This document shows, one piece after another, positions 11,631-22,300 of a DNA stretch of 64,000 nt (its first letter is position 1; each line of letters opens with the position of its first letter). A program made the translations under genes and the position numbers. This DNA comes from Rhynochetos jubatus. Its lineage: Eukaryota; Chordata; Aves; Eurypygiformes; Rhynochetidae. The notes below the pieces were generated by a model, which was not told the origin of the DNA, ran no database searches, and saw only the letters and a list, made by a program, of their open reading frames with translations. The DNA lies in NCBI GenBank assembly GCA_027574665.1, contig CM050652.1, positions 6,118,589 through 6,182,588 of the forward strand, written 5' to 3'.

Positions 11631-13937
11631 AGTTCAAGGATCCTAATCTAGATCTCCTTATGACAGATGGGATTCTGTTAAGAATCTTGAAGACTTTGAA
11701 ATCTACTAAGATAGTGGTAAGGAGTTATTACTGACAGGAGTTTTGAGTGAAAATATTTCATTCCCTTAATTCTTTGAAAAAAATCTCTTATTTTTGAGAA
11801 GGGTTATGCCATTCCTCACCTAAAATTCCTAGCCTCATTTCCAACTTCTTTCCTCTTAATAGAAAGATGTTCCAGAACACTGCCTCCATATTTTACATAT
11901 TTTAAATAATGAATGTCTTCTGAAAGAATGCGTGAAAATTATGCTTGGCTTTGGTTACTAGAGAAGTTAACATAAGCTACTTAGATTACTATTATAAAAA
12001 TGTTATTCAAATGTTTTTACTAATGTAAGTCCATATTGAGAGCTTGATCGTGAATGGCTTTTGTTCTTCAAGTTCTTCTTGACCTGCATAATCCTTTGGT
12101 TTAAATTCTTGAGGGAAAATAAAAGCGCATTAAAGAAATCATGCTCTGTATACAAATAATTTTTCATTATTTGCATAGTGAAGGAGTAGTTTTCCTATTA
12201 TGCATTGATTTATTTCACTGAAATATTTCTTCTCATCCAAAAAATCTGTAGCCTTGAGTCATGAAGGTCTACAGTTTGACAATGTGCTAAAATACTTTCG
12301 CTGCAGTAATTTAAAATAGACTCTACCAATTGCTACATTTTCTGTCAACCAGAAGATTACAAAAGATTTGCAAAGGGGGAAAAATACATCTTGCCTTTTT
12401 TGCTGCCCTATGTGCAATTTCCTAACTGCTTTCTACTTTCTAAAAAGAAGGAACAAAGATAAAATAATCAACAGCATAAGAATAACAGCAGGTATCAGAT
12501 AAATCCACATTCTGCTGTACAGACAACAAGGAATTTCAAATTCTGAAGAATACTCTGCTACCAAAGTAGCAAAACCAGACTGAGGAAAGGGAGGAGACAT
12601 TTAGCATGTTCATAGTGCCAGGAAAGTGGAAATATAATGCATCCTGCCAGAGCATGGCTCCATTCCTCCTCTAGAGATTAATCTGCATAACACTGTTAGT
12701 GAATATGCTGCTGTTATTGATGAAGTTAATGGTTCTGGTATTATTAGTTAATCAGTAGAGATTCCCATTTTCAGATATCCTAGTATGCATTCTCATAGAT
12801 TATTATCCTCAGGAGTATTATAATGGTTTGTAGTCATCAGCTGATGGTAATTATGGAGGAAAAATATTCCAGATGAAAGAGAGATGGAGATTGAGTGGAT
12901 TGAGCAAGGTCACTGAAGTGATTTGGGGATTATATTATCAGTCCAATTCCCACCTCACCCCCAAAAAATATGCATTTGCATGGTGTATTCTTCCCTTGAA
13001 GACACAAGCCACAAATATTACTGTACAACTTTTCCTTTACTGTGGGAGTGTGGTAGTGTACTGCCACCCTCTGCTGAAATACGTATGGACCAAGCAATTT
13101 CTCCACCTCCTATTTAGAAAGGATCATATGGCTTACGTCATATTTTCTTATCAGATAACGGGAAAAAATTAAGGAGTGTGGAAGATTAATTTGACATTAT
13201 GTATTAAAAAAAAAGTAAATCAGAGTTTTTGAATCTGAACCTAATAAATTTTATTACAAGAGTACTGTGCACTAAGTACATAAAATTCAGTTCCTACAAC
13301 TCTTCCAAAGGAAGTAATGGCAAGTAGCATTTTCTTAGAGTTTGGTCAGGGAGCTTTGGTATTACTGGTTGCAGAACCCTGGACCTGTAGGGATTCCTTC
13401 ATTGCTTCAAACTTTACAAGCACTATGAAAGGACTTAAACAAGCTTCCAGTTATGACTTTTTGCAACACTCCTAAACCCAACAAGAGAACAGCTAAAAGC
13501 AGAAAGGGACACAAGTTCAGCTACTGTCCTTTCTTTATACGAGCCAAGGTCTACTTGGTATTATCCAGCTTATAAGCCAAAATTTCCTGGTTTGTTACAG
13601 TGGAATCAAAATCTTTGAGTTACAAAAGCAAATAAAGGGTGTTATGGGAAGGGATAAATTACTTAAACAAGATCAAGAGATCAATAGCATTGTTTACATG
13701 TTTGTTCAAAACAGGTACAGTAAGGCCCATGTTTTTAAATGCAAGTGATGAAACTGGGCACTTCCCTTTTTGCTTGCCCAAACTGGTCATTTAAATACAG
13801 ATAAATGATGCTATATCTTCTCTGAGTACCAGACTTCTCCAAACTATCTAAATTGAATGCCAAAGGTATGAAAACCACTAAACCTCTCTGAAAGCTTAGG
13901 TTTACTTTTCCATCATCACTAAAGGATGAGTTCAGTT

Positions 13938-13957
13938 AAAAAAAAAAAAAAAAAAAA
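13938..13957. repeat. Poly-A run (20 bases)
   Basis: Twenty consecutive A residues. The sequence just upstream does not resemble a processed gene copy or SINE, so it is listed only as a homopolymer. Confidence 0.9.
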
Positions 13958-15713
13958 GCTATTAAGATCAGATCCTGACCATATGGGAGTTACAAGAAGG
14001 TCTCAGCACAGGAATATTCTATCATGTTAATTGATTACTGCAATATGTTGCACATGAGGAGAAGGAAGGAAGAAAGAATGTTATGAAGATGTTCCAGCAG
14101 GTCCCATCTTTAAGTAATGCAGATCACTGAGAATTTATTGCCCAAGAATTTACTGCTTTTATTCACATTTGGCTCTGATTTAAGGGTCTGACCCAGATTC
14201 TTGAAACAAATGGTAGACAAAACCTTGACTGTACTTGAGCTAGGTTCTTGGAAAAATGAAGTTAACTATTAAAACCAATACTTGGCTTATCCAGAACAAT
14301 CGGGTCTTTGCACCCAGGAGTCCATAGCTGCTGTATAACACTGACTAAAATGATAGACTGACATGCACTATAATAGTTTCATGATAGTAGTCTATGTATG
14401 ACCATCTAAGACTTTTTCACTTGTAACATTTGATAATTTAGATTTATATTAAGTGAGAAAAAATAGAAGGCATTAGTTTGGGTAACCACCTACTCGTAAA
14501 GTGTTGTTCACATTTTTTTCTAATCCAGGCTGCATTCATTATTATTTCTCCCCAGAAATGCCTTCATTTTCTGTGTTTGAACCTTAGCTATGTGCAGAAC
14601 AAAACCCCCAAAATGGAGGCAATTATACTGTACGCGTTGGTAAAACATAACAGACTGGGAGGGAAAGCGTAGCACAAGGGGAAACATGGGTTAATGTTAG
14701 GGCTCAGTATTTCATCGTCTTCACTAATAATTTGGAATTTAAAATCAATTTAAAATACTAACAAAAGAAAGGTTTCAATAAAATCACAGTGACTGAACTT
14801 ATGAACCATCTGTGCCATATACTGAAGCTTACCTGCAGTACTGTGGTCAAAGTACTGAATCAAAGGGTGTCAGGAGGGGGACAAGGGAGGAGAGACAAGA
14901 GGTATAGCCTCTAAAACCTCTATAAATCTAACCTCCCTCCTTCCTACTGCCATCATTAGATTCCTACTCTGCAACTGAATAGTCTCAGGTAGGGCTTTAG
15001 TATTTGACAAATGAAGGCAATTTGAAGATTTTATACTTGTGGATACATTGTAGGACTTACTGTGTGACTTAAAAGCATTTTTCTTGTAAATCAAATATTA
15101 CCTTGGAAAATAACAATACTGGCAAATGAAACCAGTGAGGTGCCACTCAAGACTACAGTCCTACTTTAATCATGTTGCTCTTTGAGAACTTAAAGCTTTT
15201 AATCATGCCAGGCTGATACATTTTGGGTTACAATTCATGGGAATTTACAGATACTATTTTGGCCATTGGAGAGCTTACTTACTAATACAACAGGGACTCT
15301 ACTGAAGTCATGGACATATTTTGCATTATCTGTTTTTTGAATGCACTACAGTGACTGCAAAATACAAACCTACCTGAGTTTAGAAGTGACAAAGTTAATG
15401 AAAAATAGGCTTAATTTGCAATGATTTTGCCTCTTTTGTTCTTCAGTATTTTGTCTGTGCTATGCATTAGCAACCAGTTCAGAGTAAACATAGCATATTT
15501 TGATTGCTTCATATCTTCATAGCAATAACCTTTGTTGACTTTTGTATTAGTGCTCTAACCTTGAAATAATACATAAATGAATTATTACATCCATGCTGTT
15601 TACAGTGTCCAATCAAGGCCAATGTGATCTTATGATAGGATACAGGCCAACAATTAACTGCAATTCTTTATCTTTCAGATGAATTATCAAATAACCACCT
15701 AAGAGATACCAGT

Positions 15714-15752
15714 CCAAAATATAAAACCAAAATATAAAGTCCAAAATATAAA
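15714..15752. repeat. Three-copy tandem 12-mer (CCAAAATATAAA)
   Basis: Three exact copies of CCAAAATATAAA occur at 15714-15725, 15727-15738 and 15741-15752, with spacers of one and two bases. This is a small AT-rich minisatellite-like array. The varying spacer suggests slippage followed by small indels. Confidence 0.85.
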
Positions 15753-16581
15753 TGAGCATGTAAGTCTGATTTTATGAAATACACTGCATGACAGTCTAAG
15801 CCTTTTGAATATTCCTTCAGCAGTCATATTTCTCCTGCTGACAAATCTTTTAAACACCTTATGCAAGCATCACTTCATGCAAATCAGGTTTTCAGAGGTA
15901 CCATGTGAGAACACATGCATTAGATCCAAATCCACCAGAATGCCAGGGATAAACACATGTTGCCGAGTCATGGGGAGATCAGAAGAGTTTTTAAAAAGCA
16001 GTCTTTCTAGAATGTAGATTCGTTTCTTCCTAACACCATTTTCCAGACAGGTTTATTTCTGACTATCAAGTTTTGAGTTCATCTTTGTTTGTATTTCCAA
16101 ACCCAAGACTGACAGACAGAAATTTGAAAAGCCATCTATTTCTCAGACATTTAAACTAACCTATTCATGGATATGCATGGCTTGTAAACCTACTTCCATA
16201 AACCAATCTTAATGAGATTTTGCTCTTCAGCCTTCTACTTACGGGCAAAACAATCTGGTTTTGTGACTCCAGTATGTATGCTTCGAATATGAAAGAGACA
16301 ATCACATTTCTTTCTCTCACTTTTTTTGTCTGAGTGACAATTCACATCATGTGCAGAGAAACACAGTTTTAAATCAGTAATAAAAACACTTTAATATTAC
16401 TTAATTTTATGAAATTCATGTGTTTTCAGTAGTGCATAAGCATAGAAAATTTAATGAAATGGCAGCCTAGAAAAAAAGGTTCATTAAAAATCCCTATATA
16501 ATTGTTAACAACAATTGTGTCTAAGATGTACCATATTTAATAGGGAGTAGAAAATGAATAAGTCATTTTAGTTCAAGCACA

Positions 16582-16757
16582 ACCATAGCATCTTTTAGGT
16601 CAGAAGAGGCCATTATGATCATCAAGTCCAACCATTAACCTAGAACTGCCAAATCCACCACTAAACCACAAGTGCCTCATCTGCTTGTCTTTTAAATACC
16701 TCCTGGGATGGTGACCCAACCACCCCCTAGGCAGCCCCTTCCCATACCTCAATGGCA
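16582..16757 (-). mobile_element. CR1 LINE 3' fragment, antisense
   Basis: The reverse complement of a CR1 3' end: ACCATAGCATCTTTTAGGTC, GATCATCAAGTCCAACCATT, CCACCACTAAACCACAAGTG, CTTTTAAATACCTCCTGGG and CAACCACCCCCTAGGCAGCC. About 175 bases, of the same subfamily as 11444-11630. Confidence 0.88.
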
Positions 16758-17211
16758 CAATAGATTTTATATTTGTTGGTGTTGCAAGGTGTTGAAAGTG
16801 TCAATTAACAAAATTCAATTAGTTAAGTATCTGTATCACCACGACTCTGGTTGTGTAACCTTTAACAGCTATGAATTATTAGCACTATGAAGTTGCTTAC
16901 ATATAGCCTGAGAACTCCCCTTTGAACTCCCTAGGTGCTTGCTGTGGATGTGCTTACATGGCTGCTAGTGCCTGAGCACCTGCCCTCAGCTGACTTACTT
17001 CTTGCCAGCTGATCCATATTATCAAACCTGCATGCTCCCCTCTTATCCCATTGGTAAGACAAGGCAAACAGCCTTAAATCACTGTCCTGTTAGTTTAACA
17101 CATTTTAATTTGCATTTGTATGAGGTGACAAATGCACTTAGAGTCAAATTCAGTGAAAGTTTATCAAAGAACCATCATTTACAGTGAGCAAGAACACATG
17201 AGCACTGGAGT
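16758..17211. other. Unrecognised non-coding DNA
   Basis: Nothing recognised between two CR1 pieces. Confidence 0.5.
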
Positions 17212-17266
17212 ATATGACTTCCAGAGATTCCTTCCACGCTAAATCTTTTTTTCTGGGATTCTATGA
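17212..17266 (+). mobile_element. CR1 LINE 3' tip
   Basis: A very short fragment holding only the CR1 terminus: GATTCCTTCCACGCTAAATC, a T-run, then GATTCTATGAA with the octamer ATTCTATG at 17258-17265. Its size makes the boundary uncertain. Confidence 0.65.
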
Positions 17267-18039
17267 ATTATGTGATTTAGTGACTGGTGGAGTTAGTTTG
17301 ACAGGATTAAATTGTTACAAGGTCATGATCCTAGATACAATTCATACTACTGAAAATCACAGAGAATAAACTGCTTGAGAACTTTAATATGGACATCTTT
17401 GATTTCAATTTATGAGCCTTTCAAGCCACAACAATGTGTATACAGACACAGAAAAAGCCCACAAAACCACCGGTCTAAGAAACATTGTATGCCAATAGTT
17501 TTGAAGTTAATATTACCTATTCTGTACTTTTAGCTCCAGTGTTAGGTTTCAAATAAGTTTAAAACTATTTTGAGTGCTTATATGGCATTTTTCCTCTAGA
17601 TTCAGGCGGTAAATGGAAGCAATAGAAATAACTGTGTTAAGCCAATCTGATGTTCATATTCCAAAAAGAAGTACAGAGTTCTGGAAACCTCCTAAAAATG
17701 TCCTTGGTACTTCCAAGCACTTTCAGGTTGGATCACTTTAATATAAACAGCAAAACTCCAAACAGTTGTGAGACTGGTCACAGTTTACACTGTTTGCTTC
17801 TTGGAGCTTCCTATCACCAACAGCTGAAGATTTTCCCTAACTCCCTATTCAAGTAGGAATATGCTCTCCCAAGTGTCCTGAATCAAAACCCCACAGTTTA
17901 CGACTGGGGCAGCCTGAGGGACTTTACATCGTTATCAACTTCTTTCTCATCTGTTATGAAGCTGGAGAACAGATGTAATGCTCCTTTGTACGCAAGTTAA
18001 CAAAAGGAAATAATCTGGTTTAAATACCTTGGTTTGAGT
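17267..18039. other. Unrecognised non-coding DNA upstream of the full-length CR1
   Basis: AT-rich sequence with short frames and no recognised gene or repeat. GC content and CpG density rise sharply at about 18040, which I use as the left edge of the CR1. Confidence 0.5.
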
Positions 18040-18374
18040 CACTGGGATCAGCCTCCGGAGCCAGACCGTCCCCACAGTAGTTCGGCAGGGTGAAAAAAAC
18101 TCGGCATGTGGGGGTTTTGGTTTGGTTTTTTTCCCTGAAGCCGGGATACACCTGGTGAACGGACCAACGCCCCTCACCGCGGCGGCATTTCCCGTGGGAG
18201 AGGTGGGCGAAGCATGGGCGGAGTCGCAGCCTCAGCAGCCTATTTAAAGGGATCCCTGTCCACCCATTAAGGTTGAACAAGGGGCGTGTTGTGAGCTCTC
18301 TGGGAGTACTGTGAAAGTCTGAGTGGTGTCATACGGCCAGAAACAGCTATGGTTGCAACCCGGCCAAAAGAATT
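18040..18374 (+). promoter_or_regulatory. CpG-rich CR1 5' UTR, probable internal promoter region
   Basis: This 335-base stretch is much more GC- and CpG-rich than its surroundings (GCCTCCGGAGCC, CTCACCGCGGCGGC, GGGCGGAGTCGC). It lies directly upstream of ORF1, where full-length LINEs carry their internal promoter. A TATTTAAAG motif occurs at 18241-18249, with a GC-box-like GGGCGG just upstream. That it acts as a promoter is inferred from position and composition. Confidence 0.55.
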
Positions 18375-19404
18375 GTGGTGACCCAGACAGAGGTCCTACG
18401 TAAACATGTCGGTGCCCAGGCCCCTGGCTGCAGGGAGTGCCAAAGCCTTTCCCTGGGAATGGAGGACTGCAGGGACAGCACCTGTGTTTGCTGTGAGCAG
18501 GTAAATGATCTGCTCAGCCCTGTGGCTGAGCTGAAAGAGGAGGTTGAAAGGCTGAGGACTATAAGGGAGTGTGAGAAGGAGATAAACTGGTGGACTCAGA
18601 ACCTCCCACCCCTGAGGCAAAGGCAATGGGTTCTACATGAAGCACAGGATCCCCTATCCTCTTGCCACTAGATAAGAGGAGGGGACCTAAGAGATGGGAG
18701 GGGGAATGCAGTCAGGTCCCTCCTTGGGGGGGTCAGGCAAATCTCCTGCCAGCCTCCCTTGTGTCCCCAGTTACTGCTGCTCTACAGGTATGGGGATCTG
18801 GAAACTGAGGGCCAGGCAAATGAGGATGGAAAAGAAGGTCTATCCAGGGTGAGTCACTCATCCCCACACCTCAGGACTAGTTCAATCAAGAAAAGGAAGG
18901 TACTTGTGGTAGGCAACTCCCTTCCGAGGGGAAATGAGAGCCCAATATGTCAACTGGCTCCCTCCCACAGGGAAATAATCTGCTTCCCTGGGGCCCAGGT
19001 TAGGGGTATGAGTAGGAAACTCCCTGGTCTGGTGCAGCCCTCAGACTACTACCTGCTTCTGGTCATCCAAGCTGGTAGTGATGAGATTACACAGATAAGT
19101 CCAAAAGTGATTAAAAAGGACTTCAGGTCATTAGGGAGATTGGTTGCAGGATCGGGAGCACAGGTGGTGTTTTCCTCGATCCCTTCAGAGGCAGGGAAGT
19201 ATACTGAAAGAAACAGGAAGGCACACCTGATGAACACATGGCTTAGAGGCTGGTGCTACCAACAGAATTTTTGGGTTTTTTTATCATGGGGGAGTTTACA
19301 TGGCACCAGGTCTACTAGTGACAGATGAGGTTCAGCTATTTCAAAGGGGGGGAAAGATCCTTGTGCATGAATTGGCAGGGCTCATAGAAAGGTCTTTAAA
19401 CTAG
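18375..19404 (+). pseudogene. CR1 ORF1 (zinc-knuckle/coiled-coil and SGNH-esterase-like), broken
   Basis: CR1 ORF1 encodes an RNA-binding, particle-forming protein with an esterase-like domain. The frame opens at GTG 18375; no in-frame ATG is seen there. Residues about 19-42 hold a Cys cluster (GCRECQ, then CVCCEQV). Residues about 43-70 form a charged coiled-coil-like stretch (VAELKEEVERLR). A single TAG at 18669-18671 interrupts the frame, and the same frame then runs on to 19328. An SGNH block-I-like motif, VLVVGNSL (near 18900-18925), keeps the Ser but has Asn where GDS is usual; PSDYYLLLVIQAGSDEI follows. A one-base shift in the T-rich run near 19266-19282 moves the C-terminus into the +1 frame, ending ELAGLIERSLN with TAG at 19402-19404. 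The expected late Asp-x-x-His motif is degraded (DEVQ). Two lesions make this a pseudogene. Confidence 0.85.
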
Positions 19405-19415
19405 ATTTGAAGGGA

Positions 19416-22191
19416 ATGGGACTGGGCTGGCCAGAGAGGAATCCATGTGCAGTATGCTGGTGCTTGTGGGATGGTATGCTGGTAAGGCCACTCAATCTGC
19501 TGTCTCATCTGAGGTGGGGGATGGATCCACCTGGGAAATAGATCAGGTCAACCAGGCTTGGCACCAAGGCTCCTTAGTTAGCACCAAAGACAATAACGAA
19601 AAGGCAGACCATCCTGAGGCTGTGTATGACAATGGTATATCCTCCTGCTTTCCTCCAGGAAAATCTGCATGCTTGGCCTACTCTCTGAAATGCCTATACA
19701 CTAACGCACGCAGTACGGGGAATGAGAGATCTGCATATGGTCTCAGTACCATGATCTCATTGCAGTTACTGAGACACGGTGGGATAGCTTGCATGACTGG
19801 AATGCTGTCATGGATAGCTATATCCTTTTTAGGAAAGATAGGTCAGCAAGGCAAGGTGGTGGAGTTGCTCTTTATGTGAGAAAGCAACTGGAATGTACCA
19901 AGCTCTCCCTGGGGGTGGATGCAGAGCAAGTTGAATGCTTATGGGTAAGGATAAAGGGGCAGACTAATATGAGAGATGCTGTTGTGGGTGTTTACTATTG
20001 GCTACCTGATCAGGATGAGGAAGCTGATGAGGCCTTCTACAGGCAGCTGGAAGTAGCCTTGCAATCACAGGCTGTATTTGTCATGGGGACTTCAATTACC
20101 CTGACTTTTGCTGGAAAAGCTACATAGCCAGGCACGTGCAGTCCAGGAGGTTCCTCCAGTGCATTGACAATAACTTCTTGATGCACATGGTGGAGGAGAT
20201 GACAAGGACAGGGGTAGTGCTGAACTTTGTACTGATAAACAAAAAGGGACTTGTCGAGGATGTGAAGGTAGAGGGCAACCTTGGATGTAGTGACCATGAG
20301 ATGGTGGAGTTCAGGATCATATGCAGCAGGCACAGAGCCACAAGCAGGGTCACTGCCTTAGACTTCAGAAGGGCTAACTTTGGCCTCTTCAAGGACCTGC
20401 TTGGAGAAGTCCCATGGGATAAGGCGCTAGATGGTAAGGGGGCCCAAGAGTGCTGGATAATATTCAAGCACCATTTCCTCCAAGCTCAAGACTGGAGCAT
20501 TGCAAAGAGTAAGAAATCAAGTAAGAGAGCTAGGAGACCTGCATGGATGAGCAGGGAGTTAATGAATAGACTTAAGTGGAAAAAGGAAGTATATAGAACA
20601 TGGAAGAAGGGGCTAACCACTTGGGAAGCATACAAAAATGTTGTCAGAGGATGTAGCATGTGATAAACCTGGTAAGGGAGGTCAAAGACAACAAAAGAGG
20701 CTTTTTCAAGTATGTTGGAGGAAAAAACAAGACCAGAGGAAATGTGAGCACACTGCTGAATAAGGTGGGTGCCCTGGTGACTGAGGAGAAGGTGGAGTTA
20801 CTGAATGCCACCTTTGCCTCAGTCTTTACTGCTAAGACCAGCCCTCAGGAGTCCCAGACCTTGAAAACCATAGAGGAATTCATGAGAAAGGAAGGTTTTG
20901 CTTCCATTGAAGAGGATTGTGTTAGAGATCAATTAGGCAAACTGAACATCCACAAATCCGTGGGCCCTGATGGGATGCACCCACAAGTGCTGAGGGAACT
21001 GGTGAAAGTCATTGCTAGGCCACTCTCCATAATCGTTGAAAAGTGCTGGAGACCAGGAGAAGTTCCTGAGGACTGGAGGAAAGCCAATGTTATTCCAGTC
21101 TTCAAAAAAAGGTGAGAAGGGGGACCTGGGTAACTATAGGCCTGTCAGTCTCACCTCCATCCCTGTAAAGACGATGAAACAGCTTGTTCTTGGTGCCATC
21201 TCAAAACATGTTGAGGGAATGAAGCTTATGGTGAGTAGTCAGGATGGATTCAACAAGGGGAAATCATGCTTGACCAATCTGATAGCTTTTTATGATGGCA
21301 TCACTAGATGGATAGACGAGGGGAAGGCAGTAGATGTGGTCTACCTTGACTTCAGCAAAGCTTTTGGCACAGTCAAAATGGCATGAATCCCATGGCATCC
21401 TCATAGATAAGCTTTGAAAGTGCAGACTGGACCACTGGGCGGTGAGGTGGATTGGGAACTGGCTGAAGGAAAGGGCTCAGAGAGTTGTGGTCAATGAGGC
21501 AGTCTAGTTGGAGGCCCGTGGTTAGTGGTGACCACCAGGGGTCAGTGCTGGGTCCAGCACTATTCAATATATTTATCAATTACCTGGATGAGAGCATAGA
21601 ATGTCCTCTCAGGAAGTTTGCCGACAATACAAAACTGGGAGGAGTGGCTGCCATGCCAGAAGGCTATGCTGCCATCCAGTGTGACCTGAACAGGCTGGAG
21701 AGCTGGGCGGGGAGAAATCGAATGCAATTCAAGAAGGGCAAGTGTAAAGTGCTGCATCTGGGGAAGAACAACCCCATGTTCCAGTAAAGGTTGGGGGCTG
21801 TACCTGTGTCCAGTTCTGGGCTCCTCAGTTCAAGAAGGACAAGGAGCTACTGGAGAGGGCCCAGTGCAGGGCCACTGAGATGATGAGGAGCCTGGAGCAC
21901 CTTCCATATGAGGAAAGGCTGAGAGAGCTGGGGCTGTTTAGCTTGGAGAAGAGTAGTCTGAGGGGGGATCTTACCAAGGCTTATCAATATCTAAAGGGTG
22001 GGTGTCAGGAGGATGGGGCCAGGCTCTTCTCAGTGGTGTCCAGTGACAGGACTAGGGGCAATGGCCATAAACTGGGAAACAGAAGGTTCAACCTGAACAT
22101 GAGGAAACATTTCTTCCCTGTGAGGGTGACAGAGCCCTGGGACAGGCTGCCCAGAGAGCTGGGGGAGTCTCCTTCCCTGGAGACTTTCTAA
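19416..22191 (+). pseudogene. CR1 ORF2 (APE endonuclease and reverse transcriptase), multiply broken
   Basis: ORF2 normally nicks target DNA and reverse-transcribes CR1 RNA. A possible ATG lies at 19416. Endonuclease: LYTNARS at 19694-19714; catalytic Glu in TETRWD (Glu codon 19771-19773) in another frame; DFN at 20088-20096 after an apparent one-G deletion; SDHE at 20289-20300. Open segments follow at 20088-20663 and about 20670-21105. An extra A in the seven-A run near 21103-21109 shifts the frame before NYRPVSLTSIP. The first RT Asp is kept in YLDFSKAF (Asp codon 21348-21350). The segment 21385-21484 has stops. The active-site FADD reads FADN (Asn codon 21626-21628). After 21787 the expected sequence jumps ahead, implying an internal deletion. 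The C-terminal part (21880-22191) ends at a premature TAA, where a related copy at 40.1 kb reads CAA. Confidence 0.88.
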
Positions 22192-22300
22192 AGCCACCTG
22201 GACTTGTTCCTTGTGTGATCTGCTCTAGGTGACCCTGCTCTGGCAGGGGGGTTGGACTGGATGATCTCTAGAGGTCCCTTCCAACTCCTACCATTCTGTG

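Larger units (their letters stand above)
11631..16581. other. Unrecognised AT-rich non-coding DNA
   Basis: No gene was recognised. Named contents are a 20-base poly-A run at 13938-13957 and a 12-mer tandem array at 15714-15752. Open frames up to 99 codons (12873-13172) show no domain. The stretch 12890-12950 vaguely resembles antisense MIR but is too weak to call. Confidence 0.55.
18040..22300 (+). mobile_element. Near-full-length CR1 LINE retrotransposon (decayed)
   Basis: A CR1-clade non-LTR retrotransposon with all expected parts in order: CpG-rich 5' UTR (18040-18374), ORF1 (18375-19404), ORF2 with endonuclease and reverse transcriptase (about 19416-22191), and a short 3' UTR with CTGCTCTAGGTGACCCTGC, GGCAGGGGGGTTGGACTGGA and one terminal octamer ATTCTGTG near 22291. 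At about 4.26 kb it is close to the roughly 4.5 kb of complete CR1 elements. Some of the shortfall is an internal deletion near 21787. Both ORFs are broken, so it cannot move by itself. The readable frames and good motif preservation suggest a fairly young insertion compared with other copies here. The left boundary is inferred from composition. The right edge is set by the octamer; no clear target-site duplication was identified, which is usual for CR1. Confidence 0.92.

Noticed and set aside
12890..12950. Possible antisense MIR relic (GAGCAAGGTCACTGAAGTG)
   Set aside because: Too short and too diverged; flanking MIR blocks are missing.
13938..13957. Poly-A run as the tail of a processed pseudogene
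   Set aside because: The preceding sequence shows no cDNA-like or SINE-like content and no flanking target duplication was noticed.
18020..18280. Minus-strand frames over the CR1 5' UTR (17947-18280)
   Set aside because: They are antisense to the GC-rich CR1 5' UTR, where stop codons are rare because of composition.
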